This document shows positions 8,167 to 16,696 of a stretch of 58,651 bases of DNA, one piece after another. A model generated the notes under the pieces. The model was not told the DNA's origin, made no database searches, and saw only the letters and a program-made list of their open reading frames with translations. Source of the DNA: an uncultured Bacteroidales bacterium (GTDB lineage Bacteria > Bacteroidota > Bacteroidia > Bacteroidales > UBA932); contig CABUIX010000005.1 of the NCBI GenBank assembly GCA_902491795.1, positions 1 through 58,651 on the forward strand, in the 5' to 3' direction. The first letter of the stretch is position 1. The number at the start of each line of letters is the position of its first letter. A program made the position numbers and the translations under genes.

Positions 8167-8690
8167 AGCAGCGCCTCCACATCCTCAAAAGTCTCGGGAA
8201 AAGCCAGAAGTTCCAAAGCATTCTCCGGAAGCATTCCGCTCTGCACAAAAAGATCCAGCTGGCTCTTCAAGGGCTCATAGAAGCCATCCATGTTGAATGC
8301 CGCCACCTTTCCCTTGTAGATTCCCATCTTGGCCAGGCAATATGTTTCCGCAAGTTCATCGAGCGTGCCTATTCCTCCAGGCAAGGCTATCGCCAGGCTC
8401 GTCCCCTCCCGCATCAGTTCCTTACGCTGAGACATGGTGTCCGTCCAGATGCATGAAGTCAGGGAAGGATGTTCCAGACCCTTCATGAACCGGGGAATTA
8501 CTCCAATGACACCGGCACCGCACTTTGCAGCCTCATCGCACACATGGTTCATGAGTCCCTTGACAGTGCCTCCGGAAACGATGTCATATCCTGCCAAACA
8601 AGCTGCACGGACAATTTTCCGTGCAGCCTGAATGTACTTTTGGTCAAGATCCTGTGACGAACAAAAAATTACAGCTTTCCTAGTCGCCAT
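8163..8690 (-). CDS. LOG-family Rossmann protein (nucleotide phosphoribohydrolase-like)
   Basis: The 175-residue protein shows the LOG/TIGR00730 pattern: CSSQDLD near the start, SGGTVKGLMN in place of the usual GGGxxGLMG, and the active-site motif PGGIGTLDE. Family members cleave the base-ribose bond of nucleoside 5'-monophosphates; in plants they activate cytokinins. The glycine motif differs slightly (SGGT), so substrate may differ. It starts 6 nt after the barrel gene and overlaps the prenyl synthase by 4 nt. No cytokinin role is implied here. Confidence 0.85.
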   Translation of the reverse strand: MATRKAVIFCSSQDLDQKYIQAARKIVRAACLAGYDIVSGGTVKGLMNHVCDEAAKCGAGVIGVIPRFMKGLEHPSLTSCIWTDTMSQRKELMREGTSLAIALPGGIGTLDELAETYCLAKMGIYKGKVAAFNMDGFYEPLKSQLDLFVQSGMLPENALELLAFPETFEDVEALL

Positions 8691-8696
8691 ATATCA

Positions 8697-9314
8697 TCAG
8701 AAGAGGAATGCCACCGAAGCGGCGACGCCGCTGCATTTACTGGTAAGCACAGTGTTGGAAATGTTCTTGAATGTCATGCCGTAAACGTCGCCAAGATTCC
8801 AGAAATACTTGACGGAGACCTGCAGATGCCTGAAAAGTTCCACTCCCGCACCCAGACCTATACCGTATTCAAGCCTGTTCTTCACATATTCCCAATTGTC
8901 ATTGAAATCGGTAACCCAGTTGCCTTCAACCTTGTTTGACACTGCATAACCGACGAAGGGCTCAGCGAAACCATACACACGGGCAAGACTGCCTATTCCA
9001 AAGCCTACCTGCACCTGTACCGGGATTTCGATGAATCCAGTCTTGAAATTAACGTCAAAAGACTCAAGATTGTCGGCAGCAGCCCCTATGCTGGTACCCT
9101 TGACATTGTACAGCAAGGCCGGCTGAATAGCCAAAAGATTTCCGATGCCAAGCTTGTATGTCACGCCCACATGGTACTGACTGATGCTCTTGGCATTTGC
9201 GACAGCACTTTCAAGATTGCCGGAAGAAGAAGTGAGACCACCCATGATGCCGAACTGGGCATTTGCCGAAATGGCGGCAAACAGGGCGGCAATGGCAATA
9301 ATAGCTTTTTTCAT
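8697..9314 (-). CDS. PorT-like outer-membrane beta-barrel protein
   Basis: The 205-residue product has a clean signal peptide (MKKAIIAIAALFAAISANA) followed by alternating hydrophobic strands typical of a small eight-stranded barrel: GVTYKLGIGNLLAIQPALLY, FIEIPVQVQVGFG, YGIGLGAGVELFRHLQVSVKYFW, ending in a C-terminal aromatic (ASVAFLF). It falls in the broad porin/PorT-like group of Bacteroidota. Its place between trxA and LOG, with 6-nt gaps on both sides, shows cotranscription but not function. Confidence 0.8.
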   Translation of the reverse strand: MKKAIIAIAALFAAISANAQFGIMGGLTSSSGNLESAVANAKSISQYHVGVTYKLGIGNLLAIQPALLYNVKGTSIGAAADNLESFDVNFKTGFIEIPVQVQVGFGIGSLARVYGFAEPFVGYAVSNKVEGNWVTDFNDNWEYVKNRLEYGIGLGAGVELFRHLQVSVKYFWNLGDVYGMTFKNISNTVLTSKCSGVAASVAFLF

Positions 9315-9320
9315 GACTTT

Positions 9321-9635
9321 TTAAATTAATTTGGTTAACCTTGCGGCAATATCCTGCTTTGACACGACACCCACGGTTCTGTCCACAAGTTCTCCGTTCT
9401 TGAAATAGAGCAGAGTCGGAATGTTGCGGATACCGTACTTTACAGAGATGTCTTCGCAGTCGTCAACGTTGCATTTGGCAACGACAGCACGACCCTCAAA
9501 TTCTTCTGCAATTTCCTCGACCACAGGACTCAACACCCTGCACGGGCCGCACCATGTTGCCCAAAAATCTATCAAGACAGGCTGCCCTGAGCCCAAAATC
9601 TCACCAATGTTCGAATCGTTTACAACTTTTGCCAT
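9321..9635 (-). CDS. trxA: Thioredoxin
   Basis: A 104-residue thioredoxin with the WCGPC active site (Cys29 and Cys32), the cis-proline segment IRNIPTLLYF and normal length. It reduces protein disulphides in the cytoplasm. The ATG giving MAKVVNDSN was chosen because the longer frame would add residues not seen in the family and would run into the leader. It is the first gene of the eight-gene run ending in trmB. Confidence 0.96.
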   Translation of the reverse strand: MAKVVNDSNIGEILGSGQPVLIDFWATWCGPCRVLSPVVEEIAEEFEGRAVVAKCNVDDCEDISVKYGIRNIPTLLYFKNGELVDRTVGVVSKQDIAARLTKLI

Positions 9636-9648
9636 AATTATCTCAATT

Positions 9649-9687
9649 AAAAAAATATCCGCCGGGTCCACAAGGGCTCGGCGGATA
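9649..9687 (-). terminator. Intrinsic terminator of the RND efflux operon
   Basis: On the minus strand a 9-bp stem (9687-9679 with 9664-9656; core ATCCGCCG/CGGCGGAT) with a 14-nt loop is followed by ATTTTTTT (9655-9649 are all T). It lies just past the stop of the PG0541-like gene at 9701. Confidence 0.8.
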
Positions 9688-9695
9688 CAAAGTTA
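9688..9695 (-). promoter_or_regulatory. -7 promoter box TAACTTTG for trxA, directly abutting the terminator stem
   Basis: The minus strand reads TAACTTTG, an exact TAnnTTTG match, ending one base before the terminator stem. Transcription would start inside the 5' arm of that stem, so trxA transcripts would lack an intact hairpin and escape termination. Confidence 0.65.
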
Positions 9696-9700
9696 ACAAA

Positions 9701-9994
9701 TTAATAATAAAATTCAACATTCCAGACAAACGCCCGCAACCCGAGATCAGGGGCAGCCTCGTCCTTGGCCTTCAGGGCAGCAAGCACCGGTGCCACTTTT
9801 TCGTCAGGCATCACCGCGAGCACTCCCTGGTTGAGTTCCGGCCAGGCATGACTTCCGAGCCGCGGCTGGCCATTGAAATGACCTCGCCCCTCAATGTCCT
9901 GCCATCTGGTGAAGCCTCTCTGCCCCAACTCCATAAGAGTTTCGACAATTTCCTCATTGAAGGCCTGGTTGTATGCTATGAATACAGCTTTCAT
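9701..9994 (-). CDS. PG0541-like transporter-associated small protein (PII-like fold)
   Basis: A 97-residue protein starting MKAVFIAYNQAFNEEI. It resembles the PG0541 family, small proteins encoded directly after RND efflux pumps in Bacteroidota and related in fold to PII-like regulators. Its start overlaps the pump stop codon by 4 nt. The upstream extension of the frame lies in the pump gene and is not used. Role is unproven; regulation of the pump in response to a small ligand is a reasonable guess from the fold and position. Confidence 0.75.
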   Translation of the reverse strand: MKAVFIAYNQAFNEEIVETLMELGQRGFTRWQDIEGRGHFNGQPRLGSHAWPELNQGVLAVMPDEKVAPVLAALKAKDEAAPDLGLRAFVWNVEFYY

Positions 9995-12900
9995 TTCTTT
10001 TTCCTCCTTTCCATTCTGTAAGACAATGAGCAATATAGCGTAGGGATGAGCACCAGGGTAATCAGGGTCGAAATGGTCAAGCCCCAGCAGACCGTGATTC
10101 CGAGAGGCCTCCACATTTCAGCACCCTCTCCCTGACTGATGGCCAGAGGCAACATTCCGAGCACCGTGGTCAATGTCGTCATGAGAATAGGACGCAGACG
10201 GCTTCGGGCCGCAGTGGTCGACGCGTCACGTATGTTCATTCCCCTCTCACGGCACAATATCGTATAGTCAATCAATACAATACCGTTCTTGACCACAATA
10301 CCGATAAGCATTATTATACCTATGAGCGCCATTACGCCGAGAGCCTCGCCCGAAAGCTCCAGACCGAGGAACACTCCGACAAGAGCGAACGGCAGGGAGA
10401 ACATGATAACGAACGGAGCCATCAGGGCCTCGAACTGTGAAGCCATCACCATGTACACGAGGATGATCATCAGCACCACAAGAACAAGCAGATCTCCGAA
10501 CATGTCCTGCTGGTCTTCATAGTCACCGGCAACCACCACTGAAAGGTCTGTCGGTATTTCAGTGGAGTCAATTGCCCTCTGGGCTGCCTCCACGGCCTCA
10601 CTCAATGCCGCTCCGTCGGCGACTATTCCGCTGACGGTAACCAGTCGCTCACGGTCCTTTCTCTCGATGGTCGGCGGCACCAGAGTCTCGACAACGGTTC
10701 CAAGATCCTTCATCCTTACCTGCTGGCCGTAGCCGTTGGTTACAAGGATATTTTCCAGATCCTCTATACGGGTTCTGTATTCGGGCGAATAACGCACACG
10801 GATGTCATATTCTTCTCCGTCCTCACGGTAATAGGAATCCATGGAGCCGCTCATCGCCGCGCTGAATGCTGCACCGGCAGTCATTGAATTCAGGCCGTTG
10901 AGAGCAAGCTTGGTACGGTCGAAATCCATCTGAAGCTCAGGAGTATACTCGTCACGGCTCAAAGTCACCTGAGTGTACATAGGGCTTTCGAGCATCTTCG
11001 ACTGGAGTTCCCTGGCGATACGGTCAGTCTCATCAAAACTGTAGCCGTACACCTCGACATCAACCGTTGAGGCACCACCCATACCGCCACCGCCTTCAGT
11101 AACGGTAGCTCTGCGGATCTCAGGATACTGTGCGGCAACATTCCTGACAACATCTGCAATTTCTGCGGATGTACGCTCACGGTCACCGCTGGAACCGATA
11201 TTTATCGTGAATGAAATCAGCTGCGTTCCATTGTCCTGCATGCTCGCAAAAGTGTTGTCGGTATCAGCCTGTCCGAAGGTGTAGTTGATGATTTCAGCCT
11301 CAGGCACGGCAGCCACAATATCATCATTCATGCGGGCCGCAAATTCTCTGGTCACATCCTGAGCGGTTCCCATGGGAAGCTCGATGGTGGCAGAGATCCT
11401 GTCCGAATCCGAATGAGGGAAATATTCTGTCGTAAGTCTCGGGATGAAAATCACCATGGACACCACAAACACTCCGACGAAAGTGAAGATCACAGTCTTT
11501 CTGCGCTTGGTAGCCCAGTGAATGACATGAGCATATCCTCTTGATATCCAGTCAAGGAACCGGTTGATCGGGTTGAACAGCATATTGTAGGCCTTCCCGT
11601 GATGAACATCGGCCTTGAGCCAGCGCGAGCACAGCATAGGCACGAAAGTAAGGGCTGCTGCCGTGGATATGATCATGATGATGCTGACTATCCATCCGAG
11701 CTGCTGGAACATGATTCCGGCCATACCGTCAATCATGGTCAAGGGCAGGAACACGCAGAGCATGGTGAGAGTTGAGGCTATGACGGAAATACCCACTTCC
11801 GATGTTCCGTGGACTGCAGCCTCCTTCGGTTTCTCTCCTCTGGCCATGTGGGTCGAGACGTTTTCCAACACCACGATGGAGTCATCCACGACCATACCGA
11901 TCGCAATGGAAAGAGCCGACATTGATATGATGTTCAACGTGTTGCCCGTCGCGAACAGATAAATCAACGATGCCAGCAACGCAAACGGAATCGACAATAT
12001 GATGATTATCGTGGACTTCCAGTTGCCCAGGAAGACGAACACCACAAGAATGACGATGATGAATGTCGTGATGATGGTCTCGACCAGAGTATTGATGGAG
12101 TCAATGATTTCCGTCGAACCGTCATATACTGTCGTGATTTCTATATCCGAAGGAAGCGTCTCCTCTATCTCCGCAAGTCTTTTCTTGACACCCCTGATCA
12201 CATTCACGGTATTGGCGCCCGACTGTTTCTGGATGATTATTCGCGCAGAACGCTCTCCGTTGGTATAAGATTCCTGCTCACGCTCTTCCTGGCCGTCATT
12301 GATTGAGGCCACGTCCTTCAGATACACGGCCTTGCCGTTGTAAGTTCCGACCACAATGTCAAGCATCTCTGAAGGATCGGTAAATTCCTTCTGCACGCGC
12401 AGAGTATAAGTTTCCGATCCGATGTCAATATATCCGGAAGGAAGGTTCTTGTTCTCCGCCGCTATTACTGACGAGATCCCGCTGATACTCAGACCATAGG
12501 CCTCAAGCTTGTTGGGGTCGCAATAAACCTGGATTTCCCTTGTAGGCGCACCGGCTACAGACACGGTACCGACACCGTTCACGCGGGCAAGCGGAGTCAT
12601 AACCTTGTCATCAAGAATCTTGTCAAGTCCGGCAAGGCTCACGTTCGCACTGGCGGAGAGCATCATGACAGGCATATCGTCTGCGCTGAACTTGAAGATT
12701 ACAGGAACAGAAGCACCGTCAGGCAGGCTGGAATTGACAAGGTCAAGCTTGTCACGGACATTGTTGGTAGCCTCTTCTATGTCAACGCCATACTCGAATT
12801 CAAGAGTAAGGAGAGATATGTTCTCCTTTGACTGGGAAGTAAGGTCCTTGAGGTCCTCAACACCGTTGAGTGCATTTTCAAGCACCTTCGTAAGGTTGGT

Positions 12901-13080
12901 CTCGATATCCTCGGCATTTGCTCCGGGATACGAAGACATCACCATGATCACATTTGAGTCAAACTCCGGAAACTGTGCAATCGAAGTCCTTATCAGGGAG
13001 AATACACCCAGAATCGCAAACGCGATGAAGATAAGGCTCGTCGTTACCGGCTTGTTGACCGCTGAACGTATTATACTCAT
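9991..13080 (-). CDS. RND efflux pump inner-membrane permease (AcrB/HAE1 family)
   Basis: The 1029-residue product is a full-length proton-driven RND exporter. It starts MSIIRSAVNKPVTT, has the first transmembrane helix at about 12-30, a large periplasmic porter domain, and the helix 4 block with GMVVDDSIVVLENV, where the acidic pair needed for proton relay is present. The second half repeats the layout, with GIIMLIGIVVKNGIVLIDY near the end. It overlaps the adaptor gene by 4 nt. With the adaptor and TolC it should form a tripartite pump for hydrophobic or amphiphilic compounds; the substrate cannot be told from sequence. Confidence 0.95.
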   Translation of the reverse strand: MSIIRSAVNKPVTTSLIFIAFAILGVFSLIRTSIAQFPEFDSNVIMVMSSYPGANAEDIETNLTKVLENALNGVEDLKDLTSQSKENISLLTLEFEYGVDIEEATNNVRDKLDLVNSSLPDGASVPVIFKFSADDMPVMMLSASANVSLAGLDKILDDKVMTPLARVNGVGTVSVAGAPTREIQVYCDPNKLEAYGLSISGISSVIAAENKNLPSGYIDIGSETYTLRVQKEFTDPSEMLDIVVGTYNGKAVYLKDVASINDGQEEREQESYTNGERSARIIIQKQSGANTVNVIRGVKKRLAEIEETLPSDIEITTVYDGSTEIIDSINTLVETIITTFIIVILVVFVFLGNWKSTIIIILSIPFALLASLIYLFATGNTLNIISMSALSIAIGMVVDDSIVVLENVSTHMARGEKPKEAAVHGTSEVGISVIASTLTMLCVFLPLTMIDGMAGIMFQQLGWIVSIIMIISTAAALTFVPMLCSRWLKADVHHGKAYNMLFNPINRFLDWISRGYAHVIHWATKRRKTVIFTFVGVFVVSMVIFIPRLTTEYFPHSDSDRISATIELPMGTAQDVTREFAARMNDDIVAAVPEAEIINYTFGQADTDNTFASMQDNGTQLISFTINIGSSGDRERTSAEIADVVRNVAAQYPEIRRATVTEGGGGMGGASTVDVEVYGYSFDETDRIARELQSKMLESPMYTQVTLSRDEYTPELQMDFDRTKLALNGLNSMTAGAAFSAAMSGSMDSYYREDGEEYDIRVRYSPEYRTRIEDLENILVTNGYGQQVRMKDLGTVVETLVPPTIERKDRERLVTVSGIVADGAALSEAVEAAQRAIDSTEIPTDLSVVVAGDYEDQQDMFGDLLVLVVLMIILVYMVMASQFEALMAPFVIMFSLPFALVGVFLGLELSGEALGVMALIGIIMLIGIVVKNGIVLIDYTILCRERGMNIRDASTTAARSRLRPILMTTLTTVLGMLPLAISQGEGAEMWRPLGITVCWGLTISTLITLVLIPTLYCSLSYRMERRKKK

Positions 13081-14099
13081 CGAACAACCTCCACTTTATC
13101 TCCGCCGTTAAGGCTGGAATTTCCGGTAACGACAATGGTCTCACCTTCCTCCAGACCGGAGAGAATCTCATATTTTCCATCAAAATGCAGACCGAGAGTC
13201 ACGATTCTCGGTTCCACGGTGCCATCTTCACAAAGCACAAACACAGTACGGACTCCGGAGCCCTGCTGCTTGAGGACCGCAGTATCCGGAAGGACAATGC
13301 TGTTGTTGTTTCCGAAGGTAACGGTGACACGCGCATACATGCCGGGACGGATGGCCCTGTCTGTATTGGGCACATGCACTTCAACATTGAAGGTGTGCGA
13401 AGTGGGGTCGATCACAGGATAGACTCTGACAACGGAGCCGCTGAACGTCCTTCCCGGGATTGCATCCACGGCAATGCTGACCTTGTCACCCTGGCTCACC
13501 TTCGTGTAGTCCATCTCCGATATGGGGACAAGCATCTTCACGGGAGTGATCTGCTGCAGGGTGTAAATCGGCGATGACATGGCATACATGTCTCCGCTGT
13601 CATAGTTACGTGCGGATATTACACCGTCCACGGGAGCCCTGAGGACAGTATTCTCCAGAAGATTGTCATATGAACTCTTTGAAACATTGTAGGTGAGCTC
13701 TGCGGTCTCAAAATCTGACTGTGAGACACCGCCTTCCTCAAAAAGAGCCTTGATTCGCTCAAGCTCAGTCTCATTGTTCTTGAGTGTAAGCGCCGCCTGA
13801 TCAAGATTAACCCTGTCCATCTCGGCAAGCACCTGCCCTGCCTTAACAAAATCACCGACCTCCACATTGAGCTTGCGGATACGGCCCGCTGTCTGTGAAG
13901 CTATGTTGTTGACGATATTTGCCTGGACCGTTGAAGAATACACTCCCGTCTGCGGAACATTCTGCTTCTCCGCCACGGTAACCGTAACTTTCGGAGTCTG
14001 TATTGCGACCGGCGCAATTTCCTCCACTCCCTTGTTTGAGGCGCAGCCGGACAAAACAAAAACCAGCACGCCTGCTGCTGACATTAACCTTCTATTCAT
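13077..14099 (-). CDS. RND efflux periplasmic adaptor (membrane fusion protein)
   Basis: This 340-residue lipoprotein (lipobox VLSGC, Cys19) links the inner-membrane pump to the outer-membrane channel. The lipoyl-like halves are visible as GRIRKLNVEVGDFVKAGQVLAEMD and the matching NTVLRAPVDGVIS, separated by a short helical hairpin of about 40 residues, then beta-barrel and membrane-proximal domains ending in LEEGETIVVTGNSSLNGGDKVEV. It overlaps the permease by 4 nt and the TolC gene by 8 nt, so the three are translationally coupled. Confidence 0.93.
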   Translation of the reverse strand: MNRRLMSAAGVLVFVLSGCASNKGVEEIAPVAIQTPKVTVTVAEKQNVPQTGVYSSTVQANIVNNIASQTAGRIRKLNVEVGDFVKAGQVLAEMDRVNLDQAALTLKNNETELERIKALFEEGGVSQSDFETAELTYNVSKSSYDNLLENTVLRAPVDGVISARNYDSGDMYAMSSPIYTLQQITPVKMLVPISEMDYTKVSQGDKVSIAVDAIPGRTFSGSVVRVYPVIDPTSHTFNVEVHVPNTDRAIRPGMYARVTVTFGNNNSIVLPDTAVLKQQGSGVRTVFVLCEDGTVEPRIVTLGLHFDGKYEILSGLEEGETIVVTGNSSLNGGDKVEVVR

Positions 14100-15546
14100 T
14101 TTCGTAAGTATTATTCAGTTGAACATTGCCTTCATCGTCAATGAAATCCGCACCGATGGTGCTCTCAAGATTGGATTTTGCAATGACGAAATCATAAATT
14201 GCCTGGGAAACCGCGAGCTGCGACTGTGTAAGTGCAAGCTGGGCATCATTGAGGTCGGTAAGCGTGCTGCTGCCCACATCGTACGACTTGGCCGTAATCC
14301 GGTATGCCTTGTCCGCCGACTCAAGGGCAGTCTGCGAGGCTCCGTAACTCTTCATGGCTGTTTCCATCTGATTCAGGTTCTGACGGATGGAGATCTTGAG
14401 CTGACGTTCGGTATCAGCCCTCTGGACATCAAGTTCAGCTGCCTGCACCTTTGCCTGACGGATTGCATTATGTCTCTTTCCTCCGGCGAAGATCGGTATC
14501 TGAAGGGTCAGTCCGACATAGGAATACGGAGACCACCTGTATTCCTTGAAGTTGAAGTCATTGGTCATCGCATTGTAGTTGTATGCGAAAGACAATGAAA
14601 GCGTCGGGATATTGGCATACTGCTGCATCTTGACAGTGTTTGCCAGCTGTTCCGCCTGGATTGCCAACTGCCGCATCGTGCTGTTGTTCTCCAGAGAAAG
14701 GGAATCGGTCGCGGCAATGTCCCCCAACATGCGGTTCGCATAGTCTTCGAGTTTCTCGGACACATCAATGTTTTCCTCCAGATCCACACCCATGACCGCC
14801 TTCAGCTGCCACAATGACAGAATCACGGAACTTTCAGCATTGTACACGTCAGGAACCGCATTCGCCACAGTAGTCTTCGCCCGCGTCAGCTCAAGCTCGG
14901 AAGCACGCTTGGCATTGTATTTCATCTCTGTCAGCTTGTAGTTCTCGACCGCATTGTCGTAGACCGATTTGTAGACTTCAAAAGCCTCCTTGGCGAGGAG
15001 ACACGCAAAATAGGCCTGCTTTACCTGATTCACCATCTCAAGCCTGGAACTTCTTGCTGCCTCAACAGCCAGTTCCACATCCTGGTCGGAAATCTTGAGG
15101 CTTTTCCATAGCTGCGCATTGACCAGAGGCATGGATGCGGATATTCCGGCGGACCATGTATTCCAACGTCCGACTTCGATTCCTCCACCTGTAGTCGTGG
15201 AGCCGGAGCCATCTCCACTTCCGGAGCCGCCTGCTCCACCCATGTCGCCCATGTCGAAATCCATGTACATCACCTGTTTTTCGATGGTACGCTGATAAGA
15301 GGCATTTCCGTCAATCTGGGGGAACAGCGCTGCATATGTACCCTTCCTGGCGTATCCCGTCCTCTCTATCTCCATATCCGCCACCTTGACGGATGCATTT
15401 TCGCTCAGCGCGATTTGGAGCGCCTGTTCAAGACTGATCAATTTTGGCGCTGAAACCGTGTCGGGCTGCTGGACATTCTCCTGCGCTCTTGCCGAAAGAC
15501 ATCCGCACAAGGCGGCAGAAACCAACAAAACAACTAATATCTTCAT
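14092..15546 (-). CDS. TolC-family outer-membrane efflux channel
   Basis: The 484-residue product has a signal peptide (MKILVVLLVSAALCGCLSARAQ) and two copies of the outer-membrane efflux domain, with helical repeats rich in Ala/Gln/Leu such as LEQALQIALSENASVKVADMEIE and QAELDVQRADTERQLKISIRQN. A Gly/Ser/Thr-rich loop lies at about 105-125. It forms the trimeric tunnel of the efflux pump. The ATG at 15546 was taken as start; an in-frame GTG lies 6 nt upstream. It is the first gene of the operon. No dedicated regulator gene is adjacent. Confidence 0.92.
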   Translation of the reverse strand: MKILVVLLVSAALCGCLSARAQENVQQPDTVSAPKLISLEQALQIALSENASVKVADMEIERTGYARKGTYAALFPQIDGNASYQRTIEKQVMYMDFDMGDMGGAGGSGSGDGSGSTTTGGGIEVGRWNTWSAGISASMPLVNAQLWKSLKISDQDVELAVEAARSSRLEMVNQVKQAYFACLLAKEAFEVYKSVYDNAVENYKLTEMKYNAKRASELELTRAKTTVANAVPDVYNAESSVILSLWQLKAVMGVDLEENIDVSEKLEDYANRMLGDIAATDSLSLENNSTMRQLAIQAEQLANTVKMQQYANIPTLSLSFAYNYNAMTNDFNFKEYRWSPYSYVGLTLQIPIFAGGKRHNAIRQAKVQAAELDVQRADTERQLKISIRQNLNQMETAMKSYGASQTALESADKAYRITAKSYDVGSSTLTDLNDAQLALTQSQLAVSQAIYDFVIAKSNLESTIGADFIDDEGNVQLNNTYENE

Positions 15547-15610
15547 ACACACTATAATAAAATACAGGCCGCATCAAGGGGCAAATATTATGCCATTAAA
15601 CATCACAAAA

Positions 15611-15646
15611 TCAGGTTCCAAGGCTGTCATACTCGACCGGAACCTG
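15611..15646 (-). terminator. Probable terminator after lgt
   Basis: An 8-bp inverted repeat CAGGTTCC/GGAACCTG (15612-15619 and 15639-15646) with a 19-nt loop is followed on the minus strand by ATTTTGTG. It lies 46 nt past the lgt stop. The T-run is short, so efficiency is uncertain. Confidence 0.45.
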
Positions 15647-15691
15647 TTCAAAAAGATTGGTGATATCCGTAACTGGAGCAACGTTGTCAAG

Positions 15692-16564
15692 TTACGATTT
15701 TTTCGCCGCCGACTTGAAATTTTTATGATTTGCCGAATGAATTATGGCAGCCGGTGTCTTTCTGACAAAAGAATAGACCAACATGGCAATTCCAAGCAGG
15801 ACAAACGGTATAGAAAGCAGCTGCCCCATGTTGAGTGTCATGCTTTCTTCAAAGCCGACCTGGGGTTCCTTTATGAATTCTATGAGGAACCTCATTCCGA
15901 AACATCCCACCAGGAAAAATCCGAAGAAGAAGCCTCTGTAGACCTTGTCCAGCTTGTACTTGTAGACCCAGACGAGCACAAGTCCGAGCACGAGATAAGA
16001 CAATGCCTCATAGATCTGGGTCGGGTGTTTGGGCTGCGTCTCCCCGTTGCGGTCGAAAATGAAGCCCCAGGGAAGAGATGTGACGTCTCCGTAGATTTCG
16101 GAGTTGAACAGATTGCCAAGACGGATCATGCAGCCGGCAAACGCAACTGCTATGCACAGCCTGTCCATTATCCACAGGAAGTCAAAGTCGTTCTTGCGCC
16201 CGTAATGCCGGGAGAACCACCACATCGCCAGCAGCAGTGCCATTGCTCCGCCATGGCTCGCAAGTCCGCCTTTCCATGGCATGAAAATCTCCAGGAAACC
16301 CTGCCATGAACCAAGATAGTAGTCCGGCTGATAGAACAGGCAGTGCCCGAGACGTGCTCCCACAATGGTGGCGATTATCAATGTGAACAGGAGAGGATCC
16401 ATCAGGTTCAGGTCAACCTTCTCTCGCTTGAAGAACCACTTGAACAGGAACCATCCGATAAAGAATCCGGAAGCAAACAGGAGAGAATACCACCTGAGCT
16501 GAAAATTTCCGATATGCAGCAGCACCGGATCAACATTCCAATGTACGGCGAGCAATGTCCACAT
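15692..16564 (-). CDS. lgt: Prolipoprotein diacylglyceryl transferase
   Basis: Lgt attaches diacylglycerol from phosphatidylglycerol to the lipobox cysteine of prelipoproteins. The 290-residue protein has about seven transmembrane segments, the GGLASHGGA motif with the essential His, and the signature RLGNLFNSEIYG. Length is normal; the last 30 residues form a basic cytoplasmic tail. It is the enzyme that would mature the many lipoproteins encoded in this window. It stands between the efflux operon and pgk. Confidence 0.96.
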   Translation of the reverse strand: MWTLLAVHWNVDPVLLHIGNFQLRWYSLLFASGFFIGWFLFKWFFKREKVDLNLMDPLLFTLIIATIVGARLGHCLFYQPDYYLGSWQGFLEIFMPWKGGLASHGGAMALLLAMWWFSRHYGRKNDFDFLWIMDRLCIAVAFAGCMIRLGNLFNSEIYGDVTSLPWGFIFDRNGETQPKHPTQIYEALSYLVLGLVLVWVYKYKLDKVYRGFFFGFFLVGCFGMRFLIEFIKEPQVGFEESMTLNMGQLLSIPFVLLGIAMLVYSFVRKTPAAIIHSANHKNFKSAAKKS

Positions 16565-16620
16565 AATGATCTGTCCAATTAACTGTCAGGTTGCAAATAT
16601 AGCGATTAAGCGAGAGTTGG

Positions 16621-16673
16621 CAAATAAATTCGGCATTGCCGCAGGTTCCTGTCTTCGGAACCTGCGGCAATGC
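16621..16673 (-). terminator. Terminator after pgk
   Basis: A perfect 17-bp inverted repeat (16633-16649 and 16657-16673) with a 7-nt loop lies 24 nt past the pgk stop. On the minus strand it is followed by CGAATTTATTTG. The stem is unusually long and GC-rich; the T-rich tail is interrupted. Confidence 0.7.
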
Positions 16674-16696
16674 GCATAAAAATCGTACGGACCGGA

